From Puccinellia tenuiflora (Eukaryota > Streptophyta > Magnoliopsida > Poales > Poaceae), in assembly GCA_012064385.1 (NCBI GenBank), contig QRDG01000231.1, positions 1,463,584-1,527,583 of the forward strand: a stretch of DNA of 64,000 bases. Reading direction: 5' to 3'. Below, piece by piece: positions 1-11,576 of this stretch (positions are counted from its first letter, which is position 1; each line of letters opens with the position of its first letter). The notes under the pieces are model-generated. The model did not search any database. It was not told where the DNA came from and worked only from the letters and a program-made list of their open reading frames with translations. The translations under genes and the position numbers were made by a program.

Positions 1-840
1 AATCAAGACAAACATACTGAATCTTTAAATGCTATCTCTTTTCAAATTAATGAAAATGAAAGGATGATGGCTCTCTTGAAAGCTAGGTGGGCTAGAGAGG
101 CTGAAGAAGCTAGGATTGCTGAAATAAATAGGAAAACTGTTAAAGTTTATACTATCCAAACCACTAAAGAGGATCATCCTAGTTTATTTAAAGATGATGA
201 AATTGATTTTGATAATTGCAATATTACTGAAGTCATTAAGTTCCTACAAAAACTTGCTAAGACACCGGATGCTAGTAAAATAAATCTTGTCTTTACCAAA
301 CACATTACCGATACTCTTATCAAGGCTAGGGAAGATAAACTAAAGCTTGAAACCTCTATCCCTAGGAAGTTAGAAGATGGTTGGGAACCCACTATTAAGA
401 TGAAAATAAATGACTTTGATTGCAATGCTTTATGTGATCTTGGTGCAAGTGTTTCTGTTATGCCTAAAAGTTTCTATAATATGCTTGATTTAAATCCTTT
501 GGAAGAGTGCTATTTAAATGTTCATCTTGCTGATTCTTCTAAAAAGAAACCTTTGGGTAGAGTTGATGATGTACTAATTGTTGTTAATGATAATTATGTT
601 CCCGTTGATTTTATTGTTATGGATATTGAGTGCAATGCTTCTTGTCCTATTATTTTGGGAAGACCGTTTTTGAGAACTGTTGGTGCTATTATTGATATGA
701 AAGAGGGAAATATAAGGTTTCAGTTCCACCTTAAAAAAGGTATGGAACACTTCCCTATAAATAGAAAGAATTTTCCTTTTGAATCAATCATAAGGTCAAG
801 CTATGCTCTTGATGTTGCAAAGGCCTCCGAAAAAACTTGA
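1..840 (+). CDS. Gypsy-type gag-protease, C-terminal part (5' end outside window)
   Basis: The frame is open from the first base of the window, so the gene starts upstream. It encodes the C-terminal part of a Gypsy-type polyprotein. The retropepsin-like active-site motif DLGAS is at residues 146-150 of the visible part, and the flap/C-terminal motif IILGRPFLRTVGAIID follows. A lysine- and arginine-rich stretch (KARWAREAEEARIAEINRK) precedes the protease. The same product, closely similar, is encoded at 12030-13550. Here the frame ends in EKT, because a run of six A near 832 shifts the last codons; the other copy has five A and ends in DIWHCA. No reverse transcriptase or integrase follows. The protease assignment rests on motif recognition. 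Confidence 0.85.
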   Translation, partial: NQDKHTESLNAISFQINENERMMALLKARWAREAEEARIAEINRKTVKVYTIQTTKEDHPSLFKDDEIDFDNCNITEVIKFLQKLAKTPDASKINLVFTKHITDTLIKAREDKLKLETSIPRKLEDGWEPTIKMKINDFDCNALCDLGASVSVMPKSFYNMLDLNPLEECYLNVHLADSSKKKPLGRVDDVLIVVNDNYVPVDFIVMDIECNASCPIILGRPFLRTVGAIIDMKEGNIRFQFHLKKGMEHFPINRKNFPFESIIRSSYALDVAKASEKT

Positions 841-3372
841 TATTTGGCATTGCGCCTAGCTAAAAGGCGTTAAAGAAAAACGCTTGTTGGGAGGCAACCC
901 ATCTTTTATTTTCAGTTTGATTTTTGATTTTCTTGAGTCATGAAGTTATTACCTCTGTAGCAACTTCATTGTATCTTTTTCTTTTGGTTTTTTGTGCCAA
1001 GTTTAGCCTCTAATGCATTGAAAGTGCGAGGTATTGTGTTGTTGTCCAAAAACAGATTCTATGTGCCTGTTGCACGAAAATTCTAAAATCGCCAAAATTT
1101 TATCTTTTTCTGATAAGTTTTTACAGCAAGCCTGATGCTTTTATCTATCTTTCGTTAGTTTTAAGTTTTTCGATTTGAGCTGCAGAAGTATCTCGAAAAT
1201 TTTGATCTTTACAGACTGTTCAGATTTTGACAGATTCTGCTTTTATTTTGCATTTGTTTCTTTACCATCATCATATATGATACTCTAGGGGTAGAGTGCC
1301 ACATTGAGGCTTAGTAAAAAGTAGCTAATGTCTAATGAAGTTGGTTTTCAATTTGTCATGAGTTGAACACATGTGTATTTTAATTTATGAGCACTAACCC
1401 TCTAATCAAATTATGAGAAGTTTTGTGTGAAGGGAGTTTTTAAGTTCCAAAGGAGAGGAATATGAAGAAATCGAGGATGGATAAGAGCTCAAGCTTGGGG
1501 ATGCCCCCATGGCACCCCCTCTGAATATCAAGAACTATCAAGAGTCAAAGCTTGGGGATGCCCAAGGCATCCCCTCATCTTCATCGACTATCATAAGGTT
1601 GTTCTTCGTTGAACTTCGTTTTTATCACTTTACATATTATGTGCTATGCTTGGAGCGTCTTTTTATTTTCAGTTTTGTTAGTTTGTTTGCTAGTCATATC
1701 TTTGTTGGATCCTAGCTTTATTTGTGTGGGAGAGAGACACGCTCCGCTTTTTCGTTTGAATACTCCTTTGCTTCGCTTATATCTTTTTGAGTATTCTTAG
1801 CTACTGTATGTTTTGTAGTAAGCTCTCACTTTTAGCTTTTATCTTGTTTAGAGCTGCTAGTCGTTAAGTTAAACTCTCTTGTTCTTCACTTATACTTGTT
1901 GGAGACTTGTTGTTGAAAAATTGCTTGAATTGTCAATGCGACAAAATGTTGTTTGTGTGATGATAGAATAAAATGAAAAGCCTGCATAGTTTTGTAGATC
2001 ATGGTGTGGATACTTGATGCTTCTCAATTGTTTTGAGATGTTAAGTTGAATGCTTAAACTTGCTGGTTATTTGAGTGGAATTGATTAGTAAAGAAATATG
2101 GTTGAAAGCTTGAAATTGTGTGGTTTTTCACAGTTGTTAATTCATAATGCTAATCTTTCCATCAAAAGAATTGTTTGGTCAACAAGGAAGACGGTGTAGA
2201 GTTTTTATGGTTATGACCGGTAAATGTCTTATGTTGTTCTGTTACCGGTTATTATTAGATGTTTGCTTCAAACACTTTTTTGCTAAGCCTAAAAATTCGT
2301 ACTGAGTGTATGGTTCACTCGTGCATCCAATCCCCAAAGCTAAACTTTCTTGCCAGCTGAGTCCACCATATCTACCTATGCATGGTATTTCCTACTATTC
2401 CAAGTAAATTTTTCATGTGCTACCTTTAAAAATTCAAAATACTTCTTCTTTGTGCCTATGTTTTTAATCTCACGAGGGAGCAGTAGAGAGCTAGATATAA
2501 CTTGTGACAAGCAAGGTCATTTCCCCCCTTTCACCCGGTGTTGATGGATTACGTCTTCACTTGAATCAACCCGAGAGCAGCTTAAGCAAAATATAAATAT
2601 AACTCACAATTCTCCTCCGCGCAATGTAAATCTGAGAAATCAGCCCAAACATTGGACAGTGGTGAAACCAAGGAGAAAGAAGAGCGTACTCGCTCATCTA
2701 AGAACCAGCTGCTCTCACAAGTCTAAAAACCATGCTTGTCATGAGGGACTAGATAGTTTCTCTGTTGTGAAGTCGTTGACGAAAGCATGCATATCTCAAA
2801 ATCATTTTACTTCTATTTTAAAAACCAAAAAGCTCTAGCACATGACTAATCCCTGCTTCCCTCTGCGAAGGGCCTCTCTTTTACTTTTAATGTTGAGTCA
2901 GTTTTCCCTTTTCCCTTCTATCTCCACAAAAGCAAACATCTAGCATTGACCCTGGGTATCGTTGAGCATATTACATTATCAAGATTAAACATGAATCTTT
3001 ATATTGACTTTATCTATAAGATAAGCCGTTGGAAGTTGAAGCTCTTTGCTAATGGTTACATCTTCCTTTGTGTTGATTCTCAAACACTTTTGTCATGGAA
3101 TTATTATCCTTGTGAATTAGTCAAATATGTTGATCACATTGTTTCCATGTCTTTGACATACTATTTATGAAAGGTTTTGCTTGGATGATTCAACTTGTTT
3201 ATTCATTGCTTTCTTGCTATCAATTATAGACAATTGTTTTGTATCTCTTCATTCACATCCTTTGATTTGCATAACTATCTTGATCAAGATTGTGTTGGTT
3301 GCATGTCTCATAAAAAATTATTTGTTATCACTTACCTACTCGAGGACGAGTAGGAGTTAAGCTTGGGGATGC
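841..3372 (+). mobile_element. Noncoding 3' domain of Gypsy-type element 1
   Basis: This is 2.5 kb of AT-rich sequence between the gag-protease stop and the 3' LTR with no convincing reading frame. In order it holds a GGGAGGCAACCC motif (889-900), two CTGT-type hairpin modules ending in ACAGATTCT (1042-1060 and 1216-1239), and two AAGCTTGGGGATG hairpins (1491-1520 and 1548-1574). Further on are a GAGAGACACGCTCCGCT block near 1731 and a CCACCATATCTACCTA block near 2363. The same modules recur in the same order in copies at 6961-9790, 13551-14795 and, more diverged, 25813-28714. A reverse transcriptase or integrase region would be expected here in an autonomous element and is absent. Confidence 0.8.
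3356..3372 (+). promoter_or_regulatory. Polypurine tract of element 1
   Basis: The purine-rich stretch GTTAAGCTTGGGGATGC lies directly before the 3' LTR, where plus-strand DNA synthesis is primed in LTR retrotransposons. The identical core AAGCTTGGGGATG is also found upstream inside this element and before the LTR at 28715. Confidence 0.75.
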
Positions 3373-4954
3373 TGATACGTCTCAAACGTATCTATAATTT
3401 TTGAGTAATCCATGCTAGTTTTGTGTTATTGTCACATATTTTTACTATCAAATATATCATTTTTATGCATTTTGTCAGACTAACCTATTGACAAGATGCC
3501 AAGTGTCAGTTTCCTGTTTTTGCTGTTTTTGTATTTCAGAAAGTTCACCACAGGAAATATTGTCGGATTGCGCTGAAAATTTACGGAGATTTTTTATGCG
3601 ACGGAAGACACCTTGGGGGGCCACCCACAGGGCAGGGGCGGCCTGCTGCCGCGGCCCCACCTGGACCCGCGGGTGGGACCCGCCCATGTTCCTGGGGCGT
3701 CCCCTCGGCCCCCTCCGACGCCTATAAAATCCCTTTTAACCTAAAAACGTTGAGGCGGCGATTATTTTCCAAAAACTCGACCCCGACGCGCCGTCACCGA
3801 AAACCCTAGTTCGGGGTCCAATCTGAAGCTTATCCCGGCACTCTGCCGGAGGGGAGATCCCCGGAGGGCTCTTCATCGTCATGCCTTCCTCCGGGATGAT
3901 TTGTGAGTAGTCTCACCTTGGACTATGGGTCCATGACAGTAGCTAGTTGGTAGTCTCTCTCTCTTGTGCTTCATGTCTTATGATCTTGTGAGCTGCCTAA
4001 CAGGATCAAGATCGATTATTGTAATGCTATGTGATGTGTTTGCTGGGATCCGATGGATTATGAAGTTATGTTCAGATTGTGCATGATTCTTATATGAGTA
4101 ATTTATGCTCTTGCATGCTCTCCGATGTGCGTAGTTACTTTGGCCAAGTGATTGTGTGTATCTCCAAGAGAGGGTATTTATGTTAGATAGTGGGTTCATG
4201 CCCCCTTTTGTTCCTGGGCACGAGTGACAGAAACGTCTAAGGGCGAGGGTGTGCTGTTGCTACTAAGGGTAAAACAGCGGTGTTAATGCCTCTTTTGATA
4301 TTAGTATTGCTTACTTCATGCACTTTACTCAATGCAATTGTGTGTTGCTTGCAACTTAATACCGTTGGGTGACAGGCTCGATAGCGATCCCACAGTGGAC
4401 TTTTTAGACAAAGACGCAGTTGGACTCAACGGTCTTTGTTCCTTGTCGTGATGCCTCCATAAATATTATCATGTCCTTTTTGTCATAGCTAAATTGCGTT
4501 TGTGTCATGATCTTAGCAATTGCCTAGCTGTAATTCGTTCACCCATCACATGCATATTTTATTTACTTGAGAGACTCCACTAGTGAACCCATGGCCCCCG
4601 GTCCATCTTTTTACATTGTTTACGACCTCATTTACTTGTTTTTAATCATCATTACTCCTCTGGTCACTTTTCATATTTTATCTATTTCATCATACAATTA
4701 ACCGCTTTGTTTTCTGCGAGAGCGGAAAGATTGACAACCTTTCCGCCGTTGGGGGCAGAGTATTTTGGTTGAGTGTGTGCAGGTCCACGTCTGTTGAAGG
4801 TCAAGTGCCAGAGATCTTCAACATTCACCTCGTTGTTGATTTCAAAGTCCTACTGGTTCGATAAACCTCGGTTCGTTAAACGAGGGAAAACTGCTACTAG
4901 CTACAATTCCGCCTTCGCTTGGGGCACCACCCAACTTATCAATATCTACCATCA
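3373..4954 (+). mobile_element. 3' LTR of Gypsy-type element 1 (LTR A)
   Basis: The LTR begins TGATACGTCTCAAACG and ends ACCATCA, 1582 bases. It aligns over its length with the LTRs at 5336-6805 and 9791-11385. A TATA box (TATAAAA) lies at 3723-3729, after a GC-rich U3 segment. The sequence to the right (4955 on) is the middle of another LTR of the same family, so this element inserted into an older LTR; the left target duplication lies outside the window. Confidence 0.85.
3723..3729 (+). promoter_or_regulatory. TATA box in LTR A
   Basis: TATAAAA is preceded by GC-rich sequence and lies about 350 bases into the LTR. The LTR at 9791 has an equivalent TATAAAA at 10156-10162. The solo LTR at 5336 lacks this stretch. 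Confidence 0.6.
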
Positions 4955-5335
4955 GCGACTTAATACCGATGGATGACATGCTGGATAAAGATCCCTAGTT
5001 GGACATTTTAGAGAAAGATGCAGTCGGATGGCGGTTTTTGTTCCTTGTTGTGATGTCTACATGAATATTACTGTGAACTCTTTGATATAGCTAAATTAAG
5101 TTTGTGTCATAATTCTGTCAATTGCCCAACTGTAATTTGTTTACCCTTCATATGTGTGTTTTATTTATTGGAGAGACAACACTAGTGAACCCATGGCCCC
5201 CGGTGAACGAATTACAGCTAGGCAATTGCTAAGATCATGACACAAACCTTGTTTACAACCTCGTTTACTTGCTTTCCATAATCACTTGCTCGCTGGTCCG
5301 TTTTCATAAATCATTTCACTACACTATACCTTTAA
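4955..5335 (+). mobile_element. Fragment of older LTR (LTR X), left of solo LTR
   Basis: The sequence matches the middle of this LTR family, corresponding to about 6208-6553 of the LTR at 5336-6805, but lacks a TG start. It is cut on the left by LTR A and interrupted on the right by the solo LTR. It contains a 45-base inverted stretch (5202-5246) that is the reverse complement of part of LTR A (about 4498-4543). Confidence 0.8.
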
Positions 5336-6805
5336 TGATACGTGTGAAACGTATCTATAATTTTTGAGTGTTCCATTCTAGTTATATGCCATTATTACAT
5401 GTTTTTACTATCTTATTACATCATTTTTAGGCTTATTATCAGACTAACCTATTGACAAGATGCCTGGTGTCAGTTCCCTGTTTTTGCTGTTTTCTATTGC
5501 AGAAAAGTTACTTATGCAAATATTCTCGGAATTGGACGATAAATTACGATGATTTTTTATGTGACAAAAGGAAGCCGAAGACCAAAGTGCGGCCTGGGGG
5601 GCCACCCAGGGACTAGGTGTGACCCCTGGCTGCGTTCCGACGCCGCCGCCTCCTCGAAACCTAATTTGGGGAGATTCTGAAGCTGCTCCCGGCACACTGC
5701 CAGAGGGGAGATCGATCTCGGAGGGTTCTACATCGCTATGCCTTGCACCGGGATGAAGTGTGAGTAGTTCCACCTTGGACTACGGGTCCATGGCAGTAGC
5801 TAGATGGTTGTCTCTCTCGCTTGTGCTTTATGTTTATGATCTTGTGAGCTGCCCTACATGATCAAGATCGACTATTTGTAATGCTATATGATGTGTTTGT
5901 TGGGATCCGATGGATTATGAAGTTATAATCAGATTGTGCATGGTTCTTAGTTATTAATTTATGTTCTTTCATGCTCTCCGATGTGTGTAGTTTCTTTGGC
6001 GAAGTGATTGCCTATGTCTCCAAGAGAGAGTATTTAAGCTAGATAGTTGGTTCATGCCCCCTCTTGTGCCTGGGCATGAGTGACAGAAACGTCTAAGGAC
6101 GAGGGTGTACTATTGCGACTAAGGGTAAAATAGTGGTGTTTATGTCTACGTGATTATAAATGTTGCTTACTTCATACGCTTTACTTAATGCAATTGTCTG
6201 TCACTTGCGACTTAATACCAGTGGGTGATATGCTGGATAGCGATCCCTAGGTGGACTTTTTAGACAAAGATGCAGCTGGATGGCGTTCTTTGTTCCTTGT
6301 TGTGATGCCTACATGAATATTACCGTGAATACTTTGAAATAGCTAGATTAAGTTTGTGTCATAATTCTGTCAATTGCCCAACCGTAATTTGTTTACCCTT
6401 CATATGAGTGTTTTATTTATTAGAGAGACACCACTAGTGAACCCATGGACTCCGGTCCATATTTTTACATGGTTTACAACCTCATTTACATGCTTTCCAT
6501 AATCACTTGCTCATTGGTCCGTTTTCATAAATCATTTCACTACACTATACATTTAACCGCTTTGTTTTCAGCAGACCAGGAAGATTGACAATCTTCCTAC
6601 CGTTGGGGGCAAAGTAATTGTTTGAGTGTGTGCATGTCCACGTTCGTTGACGATTCCGTGCTAGAGATCATTGACGGGTACCTTATTGTTGATTTCAAAT
6701 TCCTACTGGTTCGATTAAACCTTGGTTCTTCACTAAGGGGAAAGCTGCTACTTGCTACATCCACGCCTTCGCTTGGGGCACCACCCAACTATATTATTAC
6801 CATCA
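5336..6805 (+). mobile_element. Solo LTR B with target duplication TTTAA
   Basis: Starts TGATACGTG and ends ACCATCA, 1470 bases. It is flanked by TTTAA on both sides (5331-5335 and 6806-6810), and the flanks together reconstitute a continuous LTR. There is no primer site or internal domain, so it is a solo LTR left by recombination between two LTRs. It is shorter than its relatives because the U3 segment holding the TATA box is missing around 5600-5640. Confidence 0.9.
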
Positions 6806-6960
6806 TTTAACCACTTAGTTTTTAGAAGACCAGGGAAATTGGCAACCTTCCTGCCGTTGGGGGTAAAGTAATTGTTTGAGTGGGTGCAGGTCCACGTTCA
6901 TTGACGATTAAGGGCCAGAGATCGTTGAAGGGCACCTCGTTGTTGATTTCAAAGTCCTAC
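6806..6960 (+). mobile_element. Fragment of older LTR (LTR X), right of solo LTR
   Basis: This continues LTR X from where it was interrupted at 5335. It stops before the LTR's end, and the next base belongs to the 3' noncoding domain of the same family. A deletion has therefore joined the LTR to the 3' part of the element. Confidence 0.8.
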
Positions 6961-9790
6961 TAGCTAAAAGGCGTTAAACAAAAACACGCTTGTTGCGAGG
7001 CAACCCAATTTTCATTTTTACTTCCTTGAGTCATGGAGTTTTTCCTTCTGTATCAACTTCATTGTATCCTTGTTTTTAGTTTTTGTGTGCCAAGAGTTAG
7101 CCTCTAATGCTTAGAAAGTGTGAAGTTTTGTTTTGCTGTCCAGAAACAGATTCTGAGCCCCTGTTGTAGAAAATCTCGAAAAATCCCAGATCGTTATATT
7201 TTTCTGGAAAGTTTTGACAGCAAGCCTTATATTTTTATCTATCTTACATTAGTTTTGAGTTTTCTGTTTGAGCCCCGTAAGTGCCTCTAACAAATAGATC
7301 TTTACAGACTGTCCAGTTTTGACAGATTCTGCCTTTATTTGTGTTTGCCTCTTTTATTAACGTCATTAGTGGTACTTTGGAAGGAGTGCCACCCTTGAGG
7401 CTTAGTAAACAGTAGCTAATGCTAAATCAAGTTTGTGCAATTTGTCTTGGTGAAACCCAAGTGAGTTTTATTTTATTGGAACTAACCCTCTAATCAGTTT
7501 ATGGAAAGTTTTGTGCGAAGTGAGTTTTTAGGTTCCACGAGGGAAGATGATGAAAGAAATTGAAGGATGTACAAAATCACAAGCTTGGGGATGCCCCCAT
7601 GGCATCCCCCTGAACATTCAAGAACACTCAAGCATCTAAGCTTAGGGATGCCCAAGGCATCTGATGCATGTAAAATGCATACATGAACTTTGCATTATAA
7701 TACTCATATTTCAATCATATTTGCATCATATAAGGGTTATATCATTGTTTTATAATGATTTTGGGAAGATTTCACAGTTTTCCTATTTTCCTGGAATTAA
7801 CCCTGCACTGGCAGAAAACCCTATTTTCTATATTTTGATGTTTCAGGGACCCAAACGACGTCCAAATGACTTGAAAATTTACGAGCATCAGTTTTTGGAA
7901 GGAACAAAGCGTAGGGGCGAAGGAAGCGAACAAATGGAGGCCCGAGGGACAGAAGAGGCTGGCCCATGCGGCCAGATTCCTTGGCCGCGTGGGACCCACC
8001 ATCTGGGGCCTCGAGGCTCCGTTGTTGTCGATCTTTTCTCCAGAACCTTCGCCTTGGCCTAAAACCGACTATAAAAATAGTCCCCGACGCCCTTCAGAGA
8101 GGAGGCGGCCGAAAACACAGAAACACCAAAACAGAGATCTGGAGCTGCAGATTGGAGGGGGAAAACTCCGGCAGAGCGCTGTCGGCGTGGTCTCCATCTC
8201 CCCCAACGATATCTCCACCGTCTCCATGATGAAGAGGGAGTAGTCCACCCCTAGACTATGGGTTTTTGGAAGTAACTTATGTATCTCTCCTCTCTCTTGA
8301 GCTTCACTAATTAGCACCGTATGAGCTGCCGAACATGATTACGGTCATCTATGTAATTCCTTTGTGGTGGATCTCTTTATGAGTTAATATATGTTTGAGA
8401 TTGCAATTGTTTTGTTTCAGTTATGAAAGTAGATGCATATTATGTACCCCGTTCTTGTCTACTGTTTTGATCAAGCATGTTTATGAGAGTGTGTGTGGGG
8501 GAACGTGTGCATTAGTTGGAGTAATGAGGGGGTGGCCAGTGCGGTGAAAGTGGGAGAAGTTCCGCGATCCACTTGGGTATTTTTACCTTACTTGTTGCCT
8601 CACTAGGGATAAAGAAAAATACCATGCTACCGGAGGTGTGGGTGTGACCATTGCCACTTCTCCATGACTAGATCTAGCATGTTCTTATTTTAACTTCATG
8701 TCATAAGACTTAAAGCTATACTCTGATTTATCTTAATTACTGAGGTGCTAAGATTTAATTCACATCTTGGTGGAGTGTAAGAGAGATTAATAATCAAAAG
8801 ATCTCTATGTTAGGACGTGATGCCCATATAATTAGTAACTTGTCATGAAACCTTTTTTTCTTGCAATCTCATATGTCAATTCTAGTGTTCCATTATCTAC
8901 CACTTTATTAAAGAGAGAGTGCATTTGTAAAACCATGAACCCCGGTCCATTTTTAATCATAAGAAACACATTTCCAACAACTTATAAGAATTTTCCATTT
9001 TCTGCCATTTAAAAATCCGAAAATACAAAAACACTTTTATATCTTGCATTCACAATACAAAACCCAAAAATATCATCCATCATTGTTTCCACCATCCTTG
9101 CAATTTTATTTATCAACATTGCATATTTATTTCTTGTTTTGCATTTGTTATATTTTCATATCATTCTCACACCTTGTGCTTGACAACCACTTGGTGAGGT
9201 TGAGGGCACAAAACAATTTACTTTGTTTTGCAGGTTTTCAAGAGAAGGATAAGAAGATAAATCTTTCACTACTGATTCCCCGAGAGTTCGATATTGAACC
9301 CTCGAGTCACCCCTCGTGGGGAAACCATCTTGCCTATACTACACACTCTACGCTTGGAGTCTCAACCTAAGCTAAGTTCAAGGCCATCAGCATCCCCCCT
9401 TCTTCATCGACAACATCAGGTCGTCTCTGTTGAAACTATGTTTTTATCACTTCACATATTATGTGTTGTTCTTGGAGCGTCATTTTATTTTGCTTTCAGT
9501 TTGTTTTAGTTTGTTTGCCGGTCATGTACTATGTTGGATCATTTCTATCTTGTGTGGGAGAGAGACACGCTCCGCTTTTTCATTAGAATACTTTTGTGCT
9601 TCGCTTATATTTTGTTGAGTATTCTTAGCTTTGTTTTCCTATCAGCTCTTGTGCTTCGCTTATATCTTTTAAGAGCTGTTAGTTGTTGATATTAGACTCT
9701 CTTATGCTTCACTTATATTTGTTTAGAGAGTTGTTTATGGTTGCTTGCTTGATTTGTTGGAATGACAAAAATGTCGTGCATGTGGTAGTG
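6961..9790 (+). mobile_element. Noncoding 3' domain of element X, interrupted at 7662-9389
   Basis: The sequence starts just after the expected gag-protease stop (TAGCTAAAAGGCG) and carries the same modules as 841-2000: the GGCAACCC motif (about 6995-7006), ACAGATTCT hairpins (7136-7154 and 7307-7332) and AAGCTTGGGGATG hairpins (7581-7609 and 7639-7661). The last hairpin is split by a solo LTR. The domain stops at 9790, where LTR C begins. Coding DNA upstream has been deleted. Confidence 0.8.
7662..9389 (+). mobile_element. Solo LTR of a second Gypsy-like family, target duplication GCATC
   Basis: Starts TGATGCATGTAAAATG and ends GGCCATCA, 1728 bases, with GCATC directly repeated on both sides (7657-7661 and 9390-9394). 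It is related to the LTRs of the element at 22950-29866 (shared TGATGCAT.TAAAATGCAT start). A TATAAAAATA box is at 8070-8079. No internal domain is present, so it is a solo LTR. It lies inside a 9-bp-stem hairpin of the host element. Confidence 0.9.
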
Positions 9791-11385
9791 TGATACGTGT
9801 CAAACGTATCTATAATTTTTGAGTGATCCATGCTAATTTTGTGATGTTGTCACATGTTTCTATTATCATATCACATCATTTTTATGCATTTTGTTGGACT
9901 AACCTATTGACAAGATGCCCAGTGCCAGTTCCCTGTTTTTGCTGTTTTTGTGTTTCAGAAATTTACTTCTGGAAATATTCTCAGAATTGGACCAAAATTT
10001 ACGGAGATTATTTTTACGCCAAGACGAAGACGGAGACTGAAGGGCGACCTGGGGGGCCACACAGGGGCCACAGGCGGGTGCCTGCCGCAGCCCCTGGACC
10101 CGCGGGTGGGGCCCGCCCCTGCCCCCTGGGCACCGCCTCGGCCCCCTCCGATGCCTATAAAATCCTAAAAACCTAAAAACGACGGGGCGGCCATTATTTT
10201 CCAGAAAAGTCATCCCGAGGCGCCATTACCTCAAACCCTAATTCAAGGGTGATTCTGAAGGAAATCCCGGCACCCTGCCGGAGGGGAGATCGATCCCGGA
10301 GGGCTCTTCATCGCCATGCCTTACTCCGGGATGATTTGTTAGTAGTCCCACCGTGGACCTTGGGTCCATGGCGGTAGCTAGATGGTAGTCTCTCTCTCTT
10401 GTGCTTCATGTCTTATGATCTTGTGAGCTGCCTAAAATGATCAAGATCGATTATTGTAATGCTATGTGATGTGTTCGCTGGGATCCGATGGATTATAAAG
10501 TTATGATCAGATTGTGCATGATTCTTATATGTTGATTTATGTTCTTGCATGCTCTCCGATGTGCGTAGTTACTTTGGCCAAGTGATTGTGTGTATCTCCA
10601 AGAGAGAGTATTTATGCTAGATAGTGGGTTCATGCCCCCTTTTGTTCCTGGGCACGAGTGACAGAAACGTCTAAGGGAGAGGGTGTGCTGTTGCTACTAA
10701 GGGTAAAACAACGGTGTTAAAGTCTATTTTGATATTTAATATTGCTTACTTCATACGCTTTACTTAATGCAAATATCTGTTGCTTGCAACTTAATACCGA
10801 TGGGTGACAGGCTGGAGCGATCCCACGGTGGACTTTTTAGACAAAGATGCAGTTGGACCCAACGGTCTTTGTTCATTGTCGTGACGCCTACTTAAATATT
10901 ATCATGTTCTCTTTGTCATAGCTAGATTAAGTTTTTGTTATAATCTTGTCAATTGCCCAGCTGTAATTTGTTTACCCATCATATGAATGTTCTATTTACT
11001 TGAGAGACTCCACTAGTGAACCCATGGCCCCCGGTCCATCTTTTTACATTGATCGCAACCTTTATTCATCACTTTTCACCATCATTACTCCTCTGGTCCA
11101 TTTTCATAATTTATCTATTTCACTATACAATTAACCGCTTTGTTTTCTGCGAGACCGGAAAGGTTGACAACCTTTCCGCCGTTGGGGGCAAAGTATTTTG
11201 GTTGAGTGTGTACAGGTCCACGTCTGTTGAAGATTAAGCGCCAAGATCTTCAACATTCACTTTGTTGTTGATTTCAAGGTCCTACTGGTTCGATAAACCT
11301 CGGTTCGTTATCGAGGGAAAACTGCTGCTTGCCACATCTCCGCCTTCGCTTGGGGCACCACCCAACTCTTCATCAGTAGCAATCA
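9791..11385 (+). mobile_element. 5' LTR of Gypsy-type element C
   Basis: Starts TGATACGTGTCAAACG and ends GCAATCA, 1595 bases, followed after ten bases by a primer binding site. It aligns with LTR A throughout. A TATAAAA box is at 10156-10162. The left flank is TAGTG; the matching right flank cannot be checked because the element is truncated near 14795. Confidence 0.88.
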
Positions 11386-11395
11386 AGCTCTTTTC

Positions 11396-11414
11396 TGGCG
11401 CCGTCGCCGGGGAT
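11396..11414 (+). promoter_or_regulatory. Primer binding site, tRNA-Asp type
   Basis: TGGCGCCGTCGCCGGGGAT lies ten bases after the LTR end. It fits the 3' end of plant tRNA-Asp (from general knowledge), with one difference from TGGCGCCGTTGCCGGGGA. It marks the start of the internal domain of element C. Confidence 0.8.
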
Positions 11415-11576
11415 CTTGGAGCTACAGCAAGGGGAGTATCACACTCTCAATCACTTTACTTTTTTTTGTCTTGCCTGTTTTATTTCTCGTTAGCTTATTT
11501 TTCTTGTTGCAAAATTTTAAAACCCCAAAAAATTAGTGTAGTCTTTATTCCTGTCTTGTTATTTTGTTTTATCATT

